Below the pieces are notes generated by a model that saw only the letters and a program-made list of their open reading frames with translations, made no database searches and was not told where the DNA came from. A program made the translations under genes and the position numbers. From an uncultured Spartobacteria bacterium (lineage in GTDB: Bacteria > Verrucomicrobiota > Verrucomicrobiia > Chthoniobacterales > JAATET01): a DNA stretch of 64,000 nucleotides. Position 1 is the stretch's first letter. Each line of letters opens with the position of its first letter. Shown here in pieces: positions 49,683-58,895 of the stretch. Location: positions 25,849 through 89,848 of the forward strand of contig CALGTD010000118.1 in the NCBI GenBank assembly GCA_937901895.1. The letters are read 5' to 3'.

Positions 49683-52526
49683 GTGAAGGCAACTCCGCAG
49701 ACGACAACGCCGGATCCCGGAGAACTCGGCCAGCAACTGCGTCGCATTGTCGAGGATCCGGGATTTTTCCGACTGATTTTCGACGCAATTCCGTTGCAGA
49801 TCGCCGTGAAGTCGACGCGTCCGGAATCGTTCGGCCGGTTCCTGCTCTGGAATCGCCAGGCCGAGGAGTGGACGGGCATCCGTGCGGAGGAGGTCATTGG
49901 CCGGACGGATTACGACTTCTTCCCTCGCGAGCAGGCCGACTTCTTTCTGGCGAAGGATCGCGAGGTGGCCGCCTCGGGGCAAACGCTCGTCGTGGAGGAG
50001 GAGCGGATTCTCAGCCGCATTCATGGCGAGTGCTGGTTGCGGACGGTGAAGACACCGATCCTCGACGAGTCGGGTGAACCGCTGGCATTGCTGGCAGCCT
50101 CCGAAAACATCACCGAGCGCAAGCGCACGGCAACGGAGTTGCAGGAGACGATCGAGCGTCTCAACGAGGAGAGGAATCTCTACGGAGCACTGCTCGACAA
50201 CCTTCCGCTGAGCACCTTCGCAAAGAGTGTCCGCCCGGAGACGATGGGGCAGTTCATCCTGTGGAATCGCACGATGGAGACCTTGCGCGGGCTGGCGGCG
50301 GAGGAGGTGCTCGGGCGCAGCGCAGTGGATGTTTACGGGCCGAAATTTGCGGAGATCGTCGAGCAGCAGGACCAGCAGATTCTGAAGACCGGGGAGGTGC
50401 TGGAGATCCCCCTGGAGTCGATCCGTGCTGCGGATGGCGAGTCGCGGCTGGTGCACATGATCAAGGCGCCCGTCTTTGACGATCGCGGCACGGCCGTGGC
50501 GATTGTCGGCGTGCTCGAGGACATTACCGATCGCATTCGCATGGAGGCCGAGCGGTCGCAGGCGGTGGAGATGATCCGCCAGCTCAACAGCCGCGTGCCG
50601 GGTGCGATTTTTCAGCTCAAGGTTTCACCGGACGGCGAGCGTCGCTTCACCTACATCAGCGAGCGGGTGGAGGAGATTTGCGGCGTTCCGGCGGAGGAGT
50701 TCCTGCGCGATCCCGGGCTGGCGGAAAACTTCGTGCTGCCCAGGGACCGGGAGCGGCTTAGCGAGAGCGGCCAGTTTTTTGCCGGATCGGAGGGAGGGTC
50801 ATTCGAGGCGGAGTTTCGAATCCGGCGCCGGGACGGGGAGATTCGCTGGCTGCAGACAAACGCCACGGGCGAACCGCGCGACGATGGCACCTACTGGCAC
50901 GGCTTCACGATGGACGTGACCGACCGCAAGGAGGCGCAGGAGGCGATGCGTGAGAGCGAGGAGCGCTGGCAGCTGGCGCTCGGCGGCACGGAGGCGGGGG
51001 TGTGGGACTGGAACATCCGCACGATGGAGTTTTTCTTCTCCGATCGCTGGCGCGAGATGTTCGGCTACGGTCGCGACGAACTCCCGGAAACGACGCGGGA
51101 TTTGCTCGAACTGATTCATCCGGAGGATCGCGCGGCCGTGCGGCAGGCGACGCTCGACCATCTCCGCCGGCGCAGCGAGATCTTCCGCTGCGAATACCGA
51201 ATGCGCCGCAAGGACGGTTCGCATATCTGGATCATCGCGCATGCGAAGGCGCATTTCGACGAGCGGGGCCGCGCCAAGCGAATGATCGGGACGTTGATCG
51301 ATATTTCCGACCGCAAGCGCGTGGAGGAGCAGCTCGTCCACGCAAGGGATGCCGCCGAGCGGGCGAATCGTGCGAAGAGTGACTTCCTGGCGATGATGAG
51401 TCACGAGATTCGCACGCCGCTGAACGGAGTGATCGGTTTCGCGGAGTTGCTCGCCGATACCGATCTCGACGAACGGCAGCGGGAATACGCCCAGACCGTC
51501 TGCGAGAGCGGAGCGAACCTCCTGCACGTCCTGGACGACATTCTGGACTACTCGAAGATCGAATCGGGGAAGCTCGACATGGAGTCGTCGCCGGTGAACA
51601 TGCGTGAGCTGGCCACCTCGGCGGTGGAAACCTTCCGCGCCCGCGCTGAGGCGAAGGGGCTTTACCTCTCCGTGCGGGTCGATCCCGACGTCCCGGAACT
51701 CCTGCTTGCCGACCCCGTGCGGCTGCGACAGGTGCTCGCAAACCTCGTCAGCAATGCCGTGAAATTCACGAGCGAAGGAAGCGTGGCTGTCGTGCTCGCA
51801 GGGAGGGTGGCACCCGCTGAGCAGGATCTTTTCCCGCTTTGCATCTCCGTTTCCGACACGGGCCCCGGAATCGCCGAGGAGGACGTTCCGCTTTTGTTTT
51901 CGCCCTTTCAGCAGCTCGATGTCTCCATGGCGCGGCGCTTCGGCGGCACCGGACTGGGACTGGCCATCGTGCGACGGCTGCTGGATCTGATGAATGGAAC
52001 CATCCGGGTGTCCAGCACACGCGGGAAGGGCGTGACGTTCGACATCGAGCTTTCACTGCCCGTCGTGCACCGGGTCCGCGATGCCCGCTCCGCAGGGGCC
52101 GGCGATCATCGACGGCTCGCGGAGACGAAACCGCTCGAAATTCTCCTGGTCGAGGACAATGGGGTGAATCGACGCCTTGCGCGGTTGATGCTCGAACGGA
52201 TGGGTTACGCGCCCGACGAAGCCGTGGATGGCCCGGATGCGATCCGGTGCGCGACTGCGAAGACCTACGACCTCATTCTCATGGATATTCAAATGCCGGG
52301 GATGGACGGTTACGAGGCCGCACGGGAGATCCTTGCGCAGACCGGGCGGCGGCTGCCGCTCATCGCCGCGCTCACCGCGCATGCCATGCAGACCGACCGC
52401 GAGCGCTCCGCAGCGCACGGCATGTTTCGTCACGTCACGAAGCCGCTGCGAATGGACGACCTGCGCGTCGTGATCGAAGCCGCGCACGAGGAGCTTCGAA
52501 ATCGAATGCATCCTCCCGGAAGCTGA
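49683..52526 (+). CDS. Soluble hybrid histidine kinase with four PAS domains and a receiver
   Basis: 947 residues from a GTG at 49683. No membrane segment is visible, so it is probably cytoplasmic. Four PAS/PAC units cover residues 20-560 (markers WTGIRAEEVIGRTDYDFFPR, AAEEVLGRSAVDVYGPKF, AEEFLRDPGLAENFVLP and MFGYGRDELPETTRDLLELI). The HisKA phospho-acceptor is H574 in AMMSHEIRTPLNGVIGFAEL. The ATPase shows N-, G1- and G2-box motifs (NLVSNAVKFTSEG, SDTGPGIAEED, GGTGLGLAI). The C-terminal receiver has phospho-acceptor D868 in LILMDIQMPGMDGYEA. No partner regulator gene is adjacent, so it is an orphan. Confidence 0.92.
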   Translation: MKATPQTTTPDPGELGQQLRRIVEDPGFFRLIFDAIPLQIAVKSTRPESFGRFLLWNRQAEEWTGIRAEEVIGRTDYDFFPREQADFFLAKDREVAASGQTLVVEEERILSRIHGECWLRTVKTPILDESGEPLALLAASENITERKRTATELQETIERLNEERNLYGALLDNLPLSTFAKSVRPETMGQFILWNRTMETLRGLAAEEVLGRSAVDVYGPKFAEIVEQQDQQILKTGEVLEIPLESIRAADGESRLVHMIKAPVFDDRGTAVAIVGVLEDITDRIRMEAERSQAVEMIRQLNSRVPGAIFQLKVSPDGERRFTYISERVEEICGVPAEEFLRDPGLAENFVLPRDRERLSESGQFFAGSEGGSFEAEFRIRRRDGEIRWLQTNATGEPRDDGTYWHGFTMDVTDRKEAQEAMRESEERWQLALGGTEAGVWDWNIRTMEFFFSDRWREMFGYGRDELPETTRDLLELIHPEDRAAVRQATLDHLRRRSEIFRCEYRMRRKDGSHIWIIAHAKAHFDERGRAKRMIGTLIDISDRKRVEEQLVHARDAAERANRAKSDFLAMMSHEIRTPLNGVIGFAELLADTDLDERQREYAQTVCESGANLLHVLDDILDYSKIESGKLDMESSPVNMRELATSAVETFRARAEAKGLYLSVRVDPDVPELLLADPVRLRQVLANLVSNAVKFTSEGSVAVVLAGRVAPAEQDLFPLCISVSDTGPGIAEEDVPLLFSPFQQLDVSMARRFGGTGLGLAIVRRLLDLMNGTIRVSSTRGKGVTFDIELSLPVVHRVRDARSAGAGDHRRLAETKPLEILLVEDNGVNRRLARLMLERMGYAPDEAVDGPDAIRCATAKTYDLILMDIQMPGMDGYEAAREILAQTGRRLPLIAALTAHAMQTDRERSAAHGMFRHVTKPLRMDDLRVVIEAAHEELRNRMHPPGS

Positions 52527-52614
52527 GGAAACCCGACCCATCCCGGCGGGCCGCACGGCAAATCCTCCTTGACCCTCTGCCGGAAAAGCGTTTTCTGCCG
52601 AACCAGAAAATTAA

Positions 52615-52644
52615 TTGTTGCCAACCCTCTACGCCACGCATAAC
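52615..52644 (+). promoter_or_regulatory. Possible sigma-70 promoter of acpP
   Basis: TTGTTG at 52615-52620 and CATAAC at 52639-52644 are separated by 18 bp in a locally AT-rich stretch 26 bp before the acpP ATG. An overlapping TTGCCA at 52618 is a closer -35 match but gives a 15-bp spacer. The matches are partial. Confidence 0.3.
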
Positions 52645-52669
52645 TGCTAGCCCCACTTACCCAATTCCT

Positions 52670-52915
52670 ATGTCCGAAAAATCCATCGAAGAAAAAGTCA
52701 AAGACATCATCGTCGAGCAGCTCGGCGTTACGCCGGAGCAGGTTACTCCCACCGCATCGTTCATCGAGGATCTCGGCGCCGACTCGCTCGACACGGTCGA
52801 ACTCGTGATGGCTTTCGAGGAGGAGTTCAATGTCGAGGTTCCCGACGAAGACGCGGAGAAGCTTCAGACCGTCGGCGACGTCATCAAATACATCGAGGAG
52901 AAGAGCAGCAAGTAA
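52670..52915 (+). CDS. acpP: Acyl carrier protein
   Basis: 81 residues, acidic and helical. The phosphopantetheine attachment serine is S39 in FIEDLGADSLDTVELVMAFE. The N- and C-terminal helices (VKDIIVEQLGVTPEQVTP, VGDVIKYIEEKS) match fatty-acid ACPs. It carries growing acyl chains in fatty acid synthesis. It is a stand-alone gene here, without fabD, fabG or fabF next to it, with a 143-bp leader and a terminator after it. Confidence 0.97.
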   Translation: MSEKSIEEKVKDIIVEQLGVTPEQVTPTASFIEDLGADSLDTVELVMAFEEEFNVEVPDEDAEKLQTVGDVIKYIEEKSSK

Positions 52916-52942
52916 CCGCTGTCTCCGAAACCCTTTTCCCGA

Positions 52943-52977
52943 ACAGGCCGCGCCATTCAGCGCGGCCTGTTTCGTTT
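52943..52977 (+). terminator. Rho-independent terminator of acpP
   Basis: A perfect 11-bp stem, ACAGGCCGCGC (52943-52953) with GCGCGGCCTGT (52960-52970), a 6-base loop CATTCA, and TTCGTTT after it. It lies 28 bp past the acpP stop and just before the convergent end of the hydrolase gene at 52984. Confidence 0.88.
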
Positions 52978-52983
52978 CAACAC

Positions 52984-54771
52984 TCAGCGCACGCGCCGGA
53001 CCGCCACGCGGGAAGTCGAGGCGACATTGCCGTTCGGGCCGATCACCCGCACAATCACGCGATTCTTCCCAAGGGAAAGCCGGCGGAGCGGGATCGTCCA
53101 CTGGCTCACGCCGCGGGCCTGGCGGATTCCGCGCTGTCCGATCACGCGATACTCCACGCGCAACGCGCCTCCGACTGTGGTCCCCGTGAGTTTGAACGAC
53201 CGCCCGCGGGCCACACGGCGTCCGATGGAGCCGACGTGAGGCGTCACGGACGGCACGGCTGCGGACTGGTAATGGGCAACGCCGGCGTCCAGGAAGCCGG
53301 TGACGACGCCGTTTTTCACCTCGAAACGGACCGGTTGCTTGCCGTCACGAAGGTCCTCGGGAACGCTGCGGAACTTTCCAAGGAAGTTGTTTCCGCCCTG
53401 GCACAGGAGGTCGATGGTGAGGAAGGGCGTGCGGCGGTAGACGAGGCGGTTGTTCTCGACGGTGATGGTGGCTTCGCCGAGCACGGGGTTGCGATAGGTG
53501 CCGGCGTATTTTTCGAGCGGCAGCGGCGGGGTGACGGGATGGGCGAGGAGATCCTCGTAGATCTGGTTCTCGAGGTCGCGCGCGGCGAGCCGGGCGTTGT
53601 TCTGCGCCACGAGTTCCGCCTCCAGGCCGCTCGGCGGGTTGCCGACATAGGAGTCGATGATCTTGAAGAAGATCGCCTTTCGCAGGTCGCATTCGTCGAG
53701 GTTGGACGTGATGACGACGCCTAGATCGAGGCTGGGGACAAGTCCCACCCACGTGCTCATGCCGTCGATGCCGCCGTTGTGCCAGACGATGCGGGTGCCC
53801 TTGTAGCTCTGGGTTACCCAGGCCAGGCAGTAGGCCGAAAGTTCGGTGGGTGGGGAAAGCGGCTGACCGGCCGGGCCGACGTCCGAGAGCGGGGTCTGGG
53901 GCCGGTGCATGAAATCGACGCTCGCCGACTGGATGATCTGCATGCCATCGAACGCCCCCCGGGCAAGCTGGAGCTTCACCCAGTTGCTCATGTCCTTCAC
54001 GCAGGAGATGATGCTGCCGGCCGGTGCGATGTTATCCATGTTGCGATACGGCACGGGGCGGGGCTTGCCCTCGTAGTCGATGACGTGGGGACGCGCGACG
54101 TTCGAGAGCCCGGGAATCGCGGAATCCGTCGGGAAGGTGCGGGTCATTCCGAGCGGAATGAAGAACGTCTGCCGGATGTAATCATCCCAGGTCCGGCCAT
54201 CGACGCGTGGAATGAGCTGTCCCGCGGCGAGGAACATGACGTTGCGATACTGGAACCGATACCGGAAGCCCTCCTCGATGGGCACCGCTGAAAGGCGTTC
54301 AACGATTTGTTCGCGGGTCAGATCCGTTCCATACCACAGAGCCTCTGAGAGGACGCTGAGACCGCTGTGATTGGCCAGCAGATCGCTGACGCGGATTTCT
54401 CCGGTCACCCATGGATCGGCCATCCTGAACGAGGGCCATACGTCAACGACGCGCGTGTCCCAGTTTACTTTTCCGGAATCCACAAGGGTGGCAATTGCCG
54501 CCGAGGTGAATGCCTTGGATGTCGAACCAATCGCGAAGACCGTATTTTCGTCAACGGGGTCGGTCTGGCCCGCCTCGCGCACACCAAATCCCTTTTGGTA
54601 GATCACCTGGCCGTCCTTGACGACGGAGATGGCGAGTCCGGGCACGTTCCAATCGGTCATGCCGTCCTCGATGAATTGGTCGAGATCGGCGGGAAACCCC
54701 TGTCCGGCGACTGGCAGGGCGGCGGCCGCCCATGTTCCGAATCCTAACAAGGCGAGCTGCAAGGTCCTCAT
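52984..54771 (-). CDS. Secreted beta-lactamase-class serine hydrolase with C-terminal beta domain
   Basis: 595 residues. A signal peptide (LALLGFGTWAAAALPVAGQ) precedes a class C beta-lactamase/DD-peptidase-like domain: catalytic S83 and K86 in AIGSTSKAFTS, Y175 and N177 in RFQYRNVMF, and a possible third motif HNGGID. A middle domain (LEKYAGTYRNPVLGEATITV) resembles those seen in esterase relatives. The last 80 residues (RRVARGRSFKLTGTTVGGAL, LGKNRVIVRVIGPNGNVAST) look like a beta-sandwich domain. It probably acts outside the membrane on a peptide or ester; true beta-lactamase activity is not implied. Confidence 0.85.
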   Translation of the reverse strand: MRTLQLALLGFGTWAAAALPVAGQGFPADLDQFIEDGMTDWNVPGLAISVVKDGQVIYQKGFGVREAGQTDPVDENTVFAIGSTSKAFTSAAIATLVDSGKVNWDTRVVDVWPSFRMADPWVTGEIRVSDLLANHSGLSVLSEALWYGTDLTREQIVERLSAVPIEEGFRYRFQYRNVMFLAAGQLIPRVDGRTWDDYIRQTFFIPLGMTRTFPTDSAIPGLSNVARPHVIDYEGKPRPVPYRNMDNIAPAGSIISCVKDMSNWVKLQLARGAFDGMQIIQSASVDFMHRPQTPLSDVGPAGQPLSPPTELSAYCLAWVTQSYKGTRIVWHNGGIDGMSTWVGLVPSLDLGVVITSNLDECDLRKAIFFKIIDSYVGNPPSGLEAELVAQNNARLAARDLENQIYEDLLAHPVTPPLPLEKYAGTYRNPVLGEATITVENNRLVYRRTPFLTIDLLCQGGNNFLGKFRSVPEDLRDGKQPVRFEVKNGVVTGFLDAGVAHYQSAAVPSVTPHVGSIGRRVARGRSFKLTGTTVGGALRVEYRVIGQRGIRQARGVSQWTIPLRRLSLGKNRVIVRVIGPNGNVASTSRVAVRRVR

Positions 54772-54828
54772 GTTGCAGCTATTACCGGATCGCGCTTCCT
54801 AAAACACGCGGAAATTCGGGTCCGACGT

Positions 54829-56775
54829 TTAGTCGTCGCCCTTGCCCAGCTTCGCGAGCACGCTGAAATCCTCGAGCGTCGTCGTGTCGCCGGTCACGCT
54901 GCCGCCGCCTGCGATCTCCTTGAGGAGCCGGCGCATGATCTTGCCGCTGCGAGTCTTTGGCAGCGCTTCGGCAAACCGGATGTCGTCGGGTTTTGCGATC
55001 GGGCCGATCACGTTGCCGACGTGCTTGCGCAGCTTTTCCTTGAGGTCTGCCGTGGGCTTCACACCGCCCTTGAGGGTGACGAAGGCGACCACGCCCTGAC
55101 CCTTGATTTCATCGGGCCGACCGACCACCGCAGCCTCGGCGACTGCTTCGTGGGCGACCAGGGCGCTCTCGACCTCGGCCGTGCCGAGTCGGTGTCCGGC
55201 GACGTTGAGCACGTCGTCGATTCGGCCGACGATCCAGAAATAGCCGTCCTTGTCGCGGCGTGCGCCGTCACCGGTGAAGTAGCATCCCTTCACCTCGCTC
55301 CAGTATTGTTTCCGGAAGCGGGCCTTGTCGCCATGGATCGTGCGAAGCATCGACGGCCACGGCTTGCGGACGACCAGCTTGCCGCCCTCGTTGGGGCCGA
55401 CCTCGTTGCCCTTGTCGTCGACAATCGCCGCGTCGATTCCGAAGAACGGAAGCGTGGCCGTGCCGGGCTTCGTCGGCGTTGCGCCGGGCAGCGGGGAAAT
55501 CATGATCGCGCCGGTCTCGGTCTGCCACCAGGTGTCCACGATGGGGCAGCGACCGCCACCGACCTTGTCGCGATACCACATCCACGCCTCGGGGTTGATG
55601 GGCTCACCGACAGTGCCCAGCAGGCGCAGCGAGGAGAGGTCGTGTTTTGCCGGCCATTGGTCGCCCCATTTGATGAAGGCACGGATCGCTGTCGGCGCGG
55701 TGTAAAGGATCGTCACGCCGTAGTTCTCGATGATTTCCCAGAACCGGTCGGGCTCCGGCCAGTTCGGAGCGCCTTCATACATCACGCAGGTCGCGCCGTT
55801 GGCGAGAGGGCCGTAGACGAGATAGCTGTGGCCGGTGATCCAGCCGACATCGGCCGTGCACCAGTAAATGTCGTCCTCGCGCAGATCGAAGATGAACTTC
55901 GTGGTCGTGTAGGCGCCGAGCAGGTAGCCGCCGGTCGTGTGGAGAATGCCCTTCGGCTTTCCGGTCGATCCGCTCGTGTAGAGGATGAAAAGGGGATGCT
56001 CGCTGTCGAGGCCCACCGCGGGGCAGTTAGCGTCGACATAATCCATCTCGCGGTGCCACCAGACGTCGCGGCCTTCCTTGATGTGGATGTCGATGTTCGT
56101 GCGACGGAAAACGATGACGCGACGCACGGTGGAAGTGCCTTCCAGCGCGTGGTCGACGTTCTGCTTGAGCGTGACGATCTGGCCACGTCGATAGCCGCCG
56201 TCCGCAGTGACGACCACGGTGGCGCCGCTGTCGGCGAGCCGGTCCTTGATGCTCTCGGAACTGAATCCACCGAACACCACCGAATGCACCGCGCCGATGC
56301 GCGCCGTCGCGAGCATCGCGATCGCGGCCTCCGGAACGAGCGGCATGTAGATGAGCACGCGATCGCCCATTTTCACGCCGTTGCGAAGGAGGACGTTTGC
56401 GAACTTGCAGACCTCGCGGTGCAGCTGGTGATACGTGAGCGTGCGTCTCTCGCCCGGTTCGCCTTCCCAAATGATCGCCGCCTTGTTCTTGCGCGCTCCG
56501 GTGAGATGGCGGTCGAGGCAGTTCTCGCTCGCGTTCAGCTTTCCGCCCACGAACCACTTCGCGAACGGGCATTTCCACTCGAGCACCTTGCCCCATTTCT
56601 TCTGCCAGAGGAGCTCACCTGCCTGCGCCGCCCAGAATTTCTCCGGATTCTTCACCGAGGCTTCGTAGAGCCGGCGGTAGTCGGCCATGCTTCCGATGCG
56701 GGCGGCCTTGGAAAATTCGCGAGCCGGCTTGAAGACGCGCTTCTCTACGAGATGGGATTCGATGGCATTACTCAT
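54829..56775 (-). CDS. acs: Acetyl-CoA synthetase
   Basis: 648 residues from the ATG at 56775; a longer in-frame reading overlaps the adjoining kinase gene and is not used. It activates acetate with ATP and CoA. Motifs: YTSGSTGKPKGILHTTGGYL (P-loop), WWQTETGAIMISPLPGATPT, and YFTGDGARRDKDGYFWIVGR with IDDVLNVAGHRLGTAEVESA. The C-terminal acetylation lysine region is LPKTRSGKIMRRLLKEIAGG, so activity may be controlled by lysine acetylation. It is a single-gene unit between the kinase and hydrolase genes. Confidence 0.97.
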   Translation of the reverse strand: MSNAIESHLVEKRVFKPAREFSKAARIGSMADYRRLYEASVKNPEKFWAAQAGELLWQKKWGKVLEWKCPFAKWFVGGKLNASENCLDRHLTGARKNKAAIIWEGEPGERRTLTYHQLHREVCKFANVLLRNGVKMGDRVLIYMPLVPEAAIAMLATARIGAVHSVVFGGFSSESIKDRLADSGATVVVTADGGYRRGQIVTLKQNVDHALEGTSTVRRVIVFRRTNIDIHIKEGRDVWWHREMDYVDANCPAVGLDSEHPLFILYTSGSTGKPKGILHTTGGYLLGAYTTTKFIFDLREDDIYWCTADVGWITGHSYLVYGPLANGATCVMYEGAPNWPEPDRFWEIIENYGVTILYTAPTAIRAFIKWGDQWPAKHDLSSLRLLGTVGEPINPEAWMWYRDKVGGGRCPIVDTWWQTETGAIMISPLPGATPTKPGTATLPFFGIDAAIVDDKGNEVGPNEGGKLVVRKPWPSMLRTIHGDKARFRKQYWSEVKGCYFTGDGARRDKDGYFWIVGRIDDVLNVAGHRLGTAEVESALVAHEAVAEAAVVGRPDEIKGQGVVAFVTLKGGVKPTADLKEKLRKHVGNVIGPIAKPDDIRFAEALPKTRSGKIMRRLLKEIAGGGSVTGDTTTLEDFSVLAKLGKGDD

Positions 56776-56843
56776 GGGGGAAAATTGACGCGGCGCAAAG
56801 ATGCCGAAGGTTTCCCCGCGGTGAAAGACGGAAGTGCGCGGCG

Positions 56844-58208
56844 CTAAGGCCAGGTTGCCTCGACAACAATCCTTCCGCTGTCCAGTCGCGCCTGACAGGT
56901 TCCTCCGAGTGATTCCGCGCACGTGCGGGCAATCGACAATCCGAGTCCCGAGTGTTTGCCCTCGCCCGGGCTGGAGGGCTTTCGCCAGAAGCGCTCGAAC
57001 ATTTGCGCAAGATCCCCGGGCTCGAGGTGCGGCGCGGCATTGGCGATGACCAGCGTCCCGGGCGAGAGACGAATGTCGACCTCGCTGCCGGCGGGCGCGT
57101 GATGGATCGCATTTGCGACGAGATTGCCGGCCATTGCCTTCCAAAGCACGCGGTCCGTGAGCACCGTTCCGCCCCGGGAATCGATCGTCAGGTTCAGGTT
57201 CCGTGTTGCGGCGATGGCTTCCTGCGAGTGCAGGATTTCCGCGAGAAGCGCGTCCAAGGCGGCGTTCTCGGCGCGGACTGCCGCGGGGCCGGTGTCGGCG
57301 CGCGCAAGGAGCGATAAGCGGTCGAGGAGGGTTTCGAGTTCGGCGATTACCGCGAGCATTTCCTTCCCGTGGGTCGCGGAGAATTCCTCCGGCCAGCGCA
57401 CGCCGAGCTCGGTCATCACCTTCAACTCCGCCAGTGGGGTGCGGAGTTCGTGGGCGGCATTGCTGCTGAAGCGGCGCTCCCTCGCGAAGGTGTCCTCGAT
57501 GCGGGCAAGCGACTCGTTGATTTTTTGCGCGACGGGAAGGAGTTCGTCCGGGAGGCCGTCCACGGAGATTCGGCGGTGACCGACCGAGGGATCGACCTGC
57601 TGGACCTCGCGGGCGAGTTGGGCCAGCGGCCGCAGACCGACGCGGAGGATCGCAAGCACAATGAGCACCGATGCAAGGAGCCCCGCCGCGCCGAATGCCA
57701 CGAGCACGGTCGCGATGGTCTGCAAGGTTGTCTGCAGGCGTCCGGTGTCGCTGGCGACGATGAGGCGGAGATCCTGAAACGCACGGCGCTTGTCATCGCG
57801 CGGCGAAAACGTCACCTCGACCGCGCGACCGGGGCGGCCGTCCGGCAGTGTGATCGACGAAAATGTCATGCCGCGCGACCGTTGCGGGGGATCGATTTCG
57901 AGGTGGTCCTGTCCGAGTGACGGCGAGCGAGCGAGCGAGCGTCCGTCCGCATTCCGGATCTCGAAATAATCGCCCGGCGCACGGGAGCCGAATCCGGCGA
58001 ACGATTGAATGTCGAAGTCGACCTCGACCTTGCCATCGTCCACCTCGGATGCGCTCACGAGAGCCTGTGCCTTTGTCACGAGCGATTCATCGAACCGCGC
58101 GGTGAGGGTTTGCCGGAGCGTGAAATAGATTCCGCCGCCGCCTGCGACGAGCAGGACGACCGCCGCGCCGCCCATGGCCAGCGCCATGCTTCGACGGATC
58201 GATTTCAT
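56844..58208 (-). CDS. Membrane sensor histidine kinase
   Basis: 454 residues from the ATG at 58208. The first helix is about residues 9-30 (ALAMGGAAVVLLVAGGGGIY), then an outside sensor domain of about 130 residues, a second helix at 165-188 (TIATVLVAFGAAGLLASVLI) and a HAMP-like linker. The phospho-acceptor is H253 in RRFSSNAAHELRTPLAELKV. ATPase motifs are NLVANAIHHAP and HSGLGLSIARTCAESLGG; the G1 box is replaced by VIANAAPHLEPGD. It overlaps the response regulator gene by 4 bp. Confidence 0.92.
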   Translation of the reverse strand: MKSIRRSMALAMGGAAVVLLVAGGGGIYFTLRQTLTARFDESLVTKAQALVSASEVDDGKVEVDFDIQSFAGFGSRAPGDYFEIRNADGRSLARSPSLGQDHLEIDPPQRSRGMTFSSITLPDGRPGRAVEVTFSPRDDKRRAFQDLRLIVASDTGRLQTTLQTIATVLVAFGAAGLLASVLIVLAILRVGLRPLAQLAREVQQVDPSVGHRRISVDGLPDELLPVAQKINESLARIEDTFARERRFSSNAAHELRTPLAELKVMTELGVRWPEEFSATHGKEMLAVIAELETLLDRLSLLARADTGPAAVRAENAALDALLAEILHSQEAIAATRNLNLTIDSRGGTVLTDRVLWKAMAGNLVANAIHHAPAGSEVDIRLSPGTLVIANAAPHLEPGDLAQMFERFWRKPSSPGEGKHSGLGLSIARTCAESLGGTCQARLDSGRIVVEATWP

Positions 58209-58876
58209 GACGCCTCCAGCACGTAGCCGAGTCCCCGGCGGGTCTGGATGAGCTGCGGCGAGCCAGGCGGACACAACTTGCGGCGCAGGGCGTGCACGGC
58301 GACATCCACGGCGTTGCTCACCGGGCTCTCCGCTTCGGAGTAAAGGTGCGCCTCGATCTGCTCGCGACTCAGGATTTGTCCGGGACGGCGCGCGAGGCAT
58401 TCGAGCAGGGAAAACTCCCGAGCGGTGAGGATGACGGGCTCATTGCCGCGACGCACGCTGCGACCGCCGAGGTCGATCTCGAGGTCGCCAATGCGCACGA
58501 GCGAATCCGGCTGGCCGTGGCGGCGGCGAACCACGGCCTCGATGCGTGCGGCGACCTCCTCGATGGCGAAGGGCTTCGTCACGTAATCGTCGGCGCCGAG
58601 GGCTAGGCCGCGGACGCGATCGTCCACCGCATCCAGTGCCGTGAGGATCAGAACCGGGGTGTCATCTCCGTTTCGCCGCCACGTGGTGAGCAGATCGAGG
58701 CCGCTGCCGTCGGGAAGCATCAGGTCGAGCAGGATTGCGTCGTAGCGATGCGTTGCGGTGAAGGCTGCCGCGTCCGTCGCATCTGCAGCCTCGTCCACGC
58801 CATGCCCGAGATGGGACAGCGCGCGTGCGAGCGACTGACGGAGGCGGAGGGAGTCTTCGACGAGAAGCAGCCGCAT
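58205..58876 (-). CDS. OmpR-family response regulator
   Basis: 223 residues. The receiver domain has phospho-acceptor D51 in AILLDLMLPDGSGLDLL and K in DDYVTKPFAIEE. The winged-helix DNA-binding domain has LTAREFSLLECLARRPGQIL, the recognition helix near NAVDVAVHALRRKL and the closing RRGLGYVLEAS. It is coupled to the kinase gene by a 4-bp overlap. Twenty bp upstream is the DUF3616 lipoprotein gene and before it two PepSY-like genes, so the operon may encode regulator and regulated proteins together. Confidence 0.94.
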   Translation of the reverse strand: MRLLLVEDSLRLRQSLARALSHLGHGVDEAADATDAAAFTATHRYDAILLDLMLPDGSGLDLLTTWRRNGDDTPVLILTALDAVDDRVRGLALGADDYVTKPFAIEEVAARIEAVVRRRHGQPDSLVRIGDLEIDLGGRSVRRGNEPVILTAREFSLLECLARRPGQILSREQIEAHLYSEAESPVSNAVDVAVHALRRKLCPPGSPQLIQTRRGLGYVLEAS

Positions 58877-58895
58877 GAAGGATCAGGCTACACGT

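Noticed and set aside
52984..54771. Antibiotic-resistance beta-lactamase
   Set aside because: Motifs fit the broad serine hydrolase superfamily, but the extra domains and weak third motif do not support a resistance call.
55021..56847. Plus-strand reading frame of 608 codons
   Set aside because: Antisense of acs.
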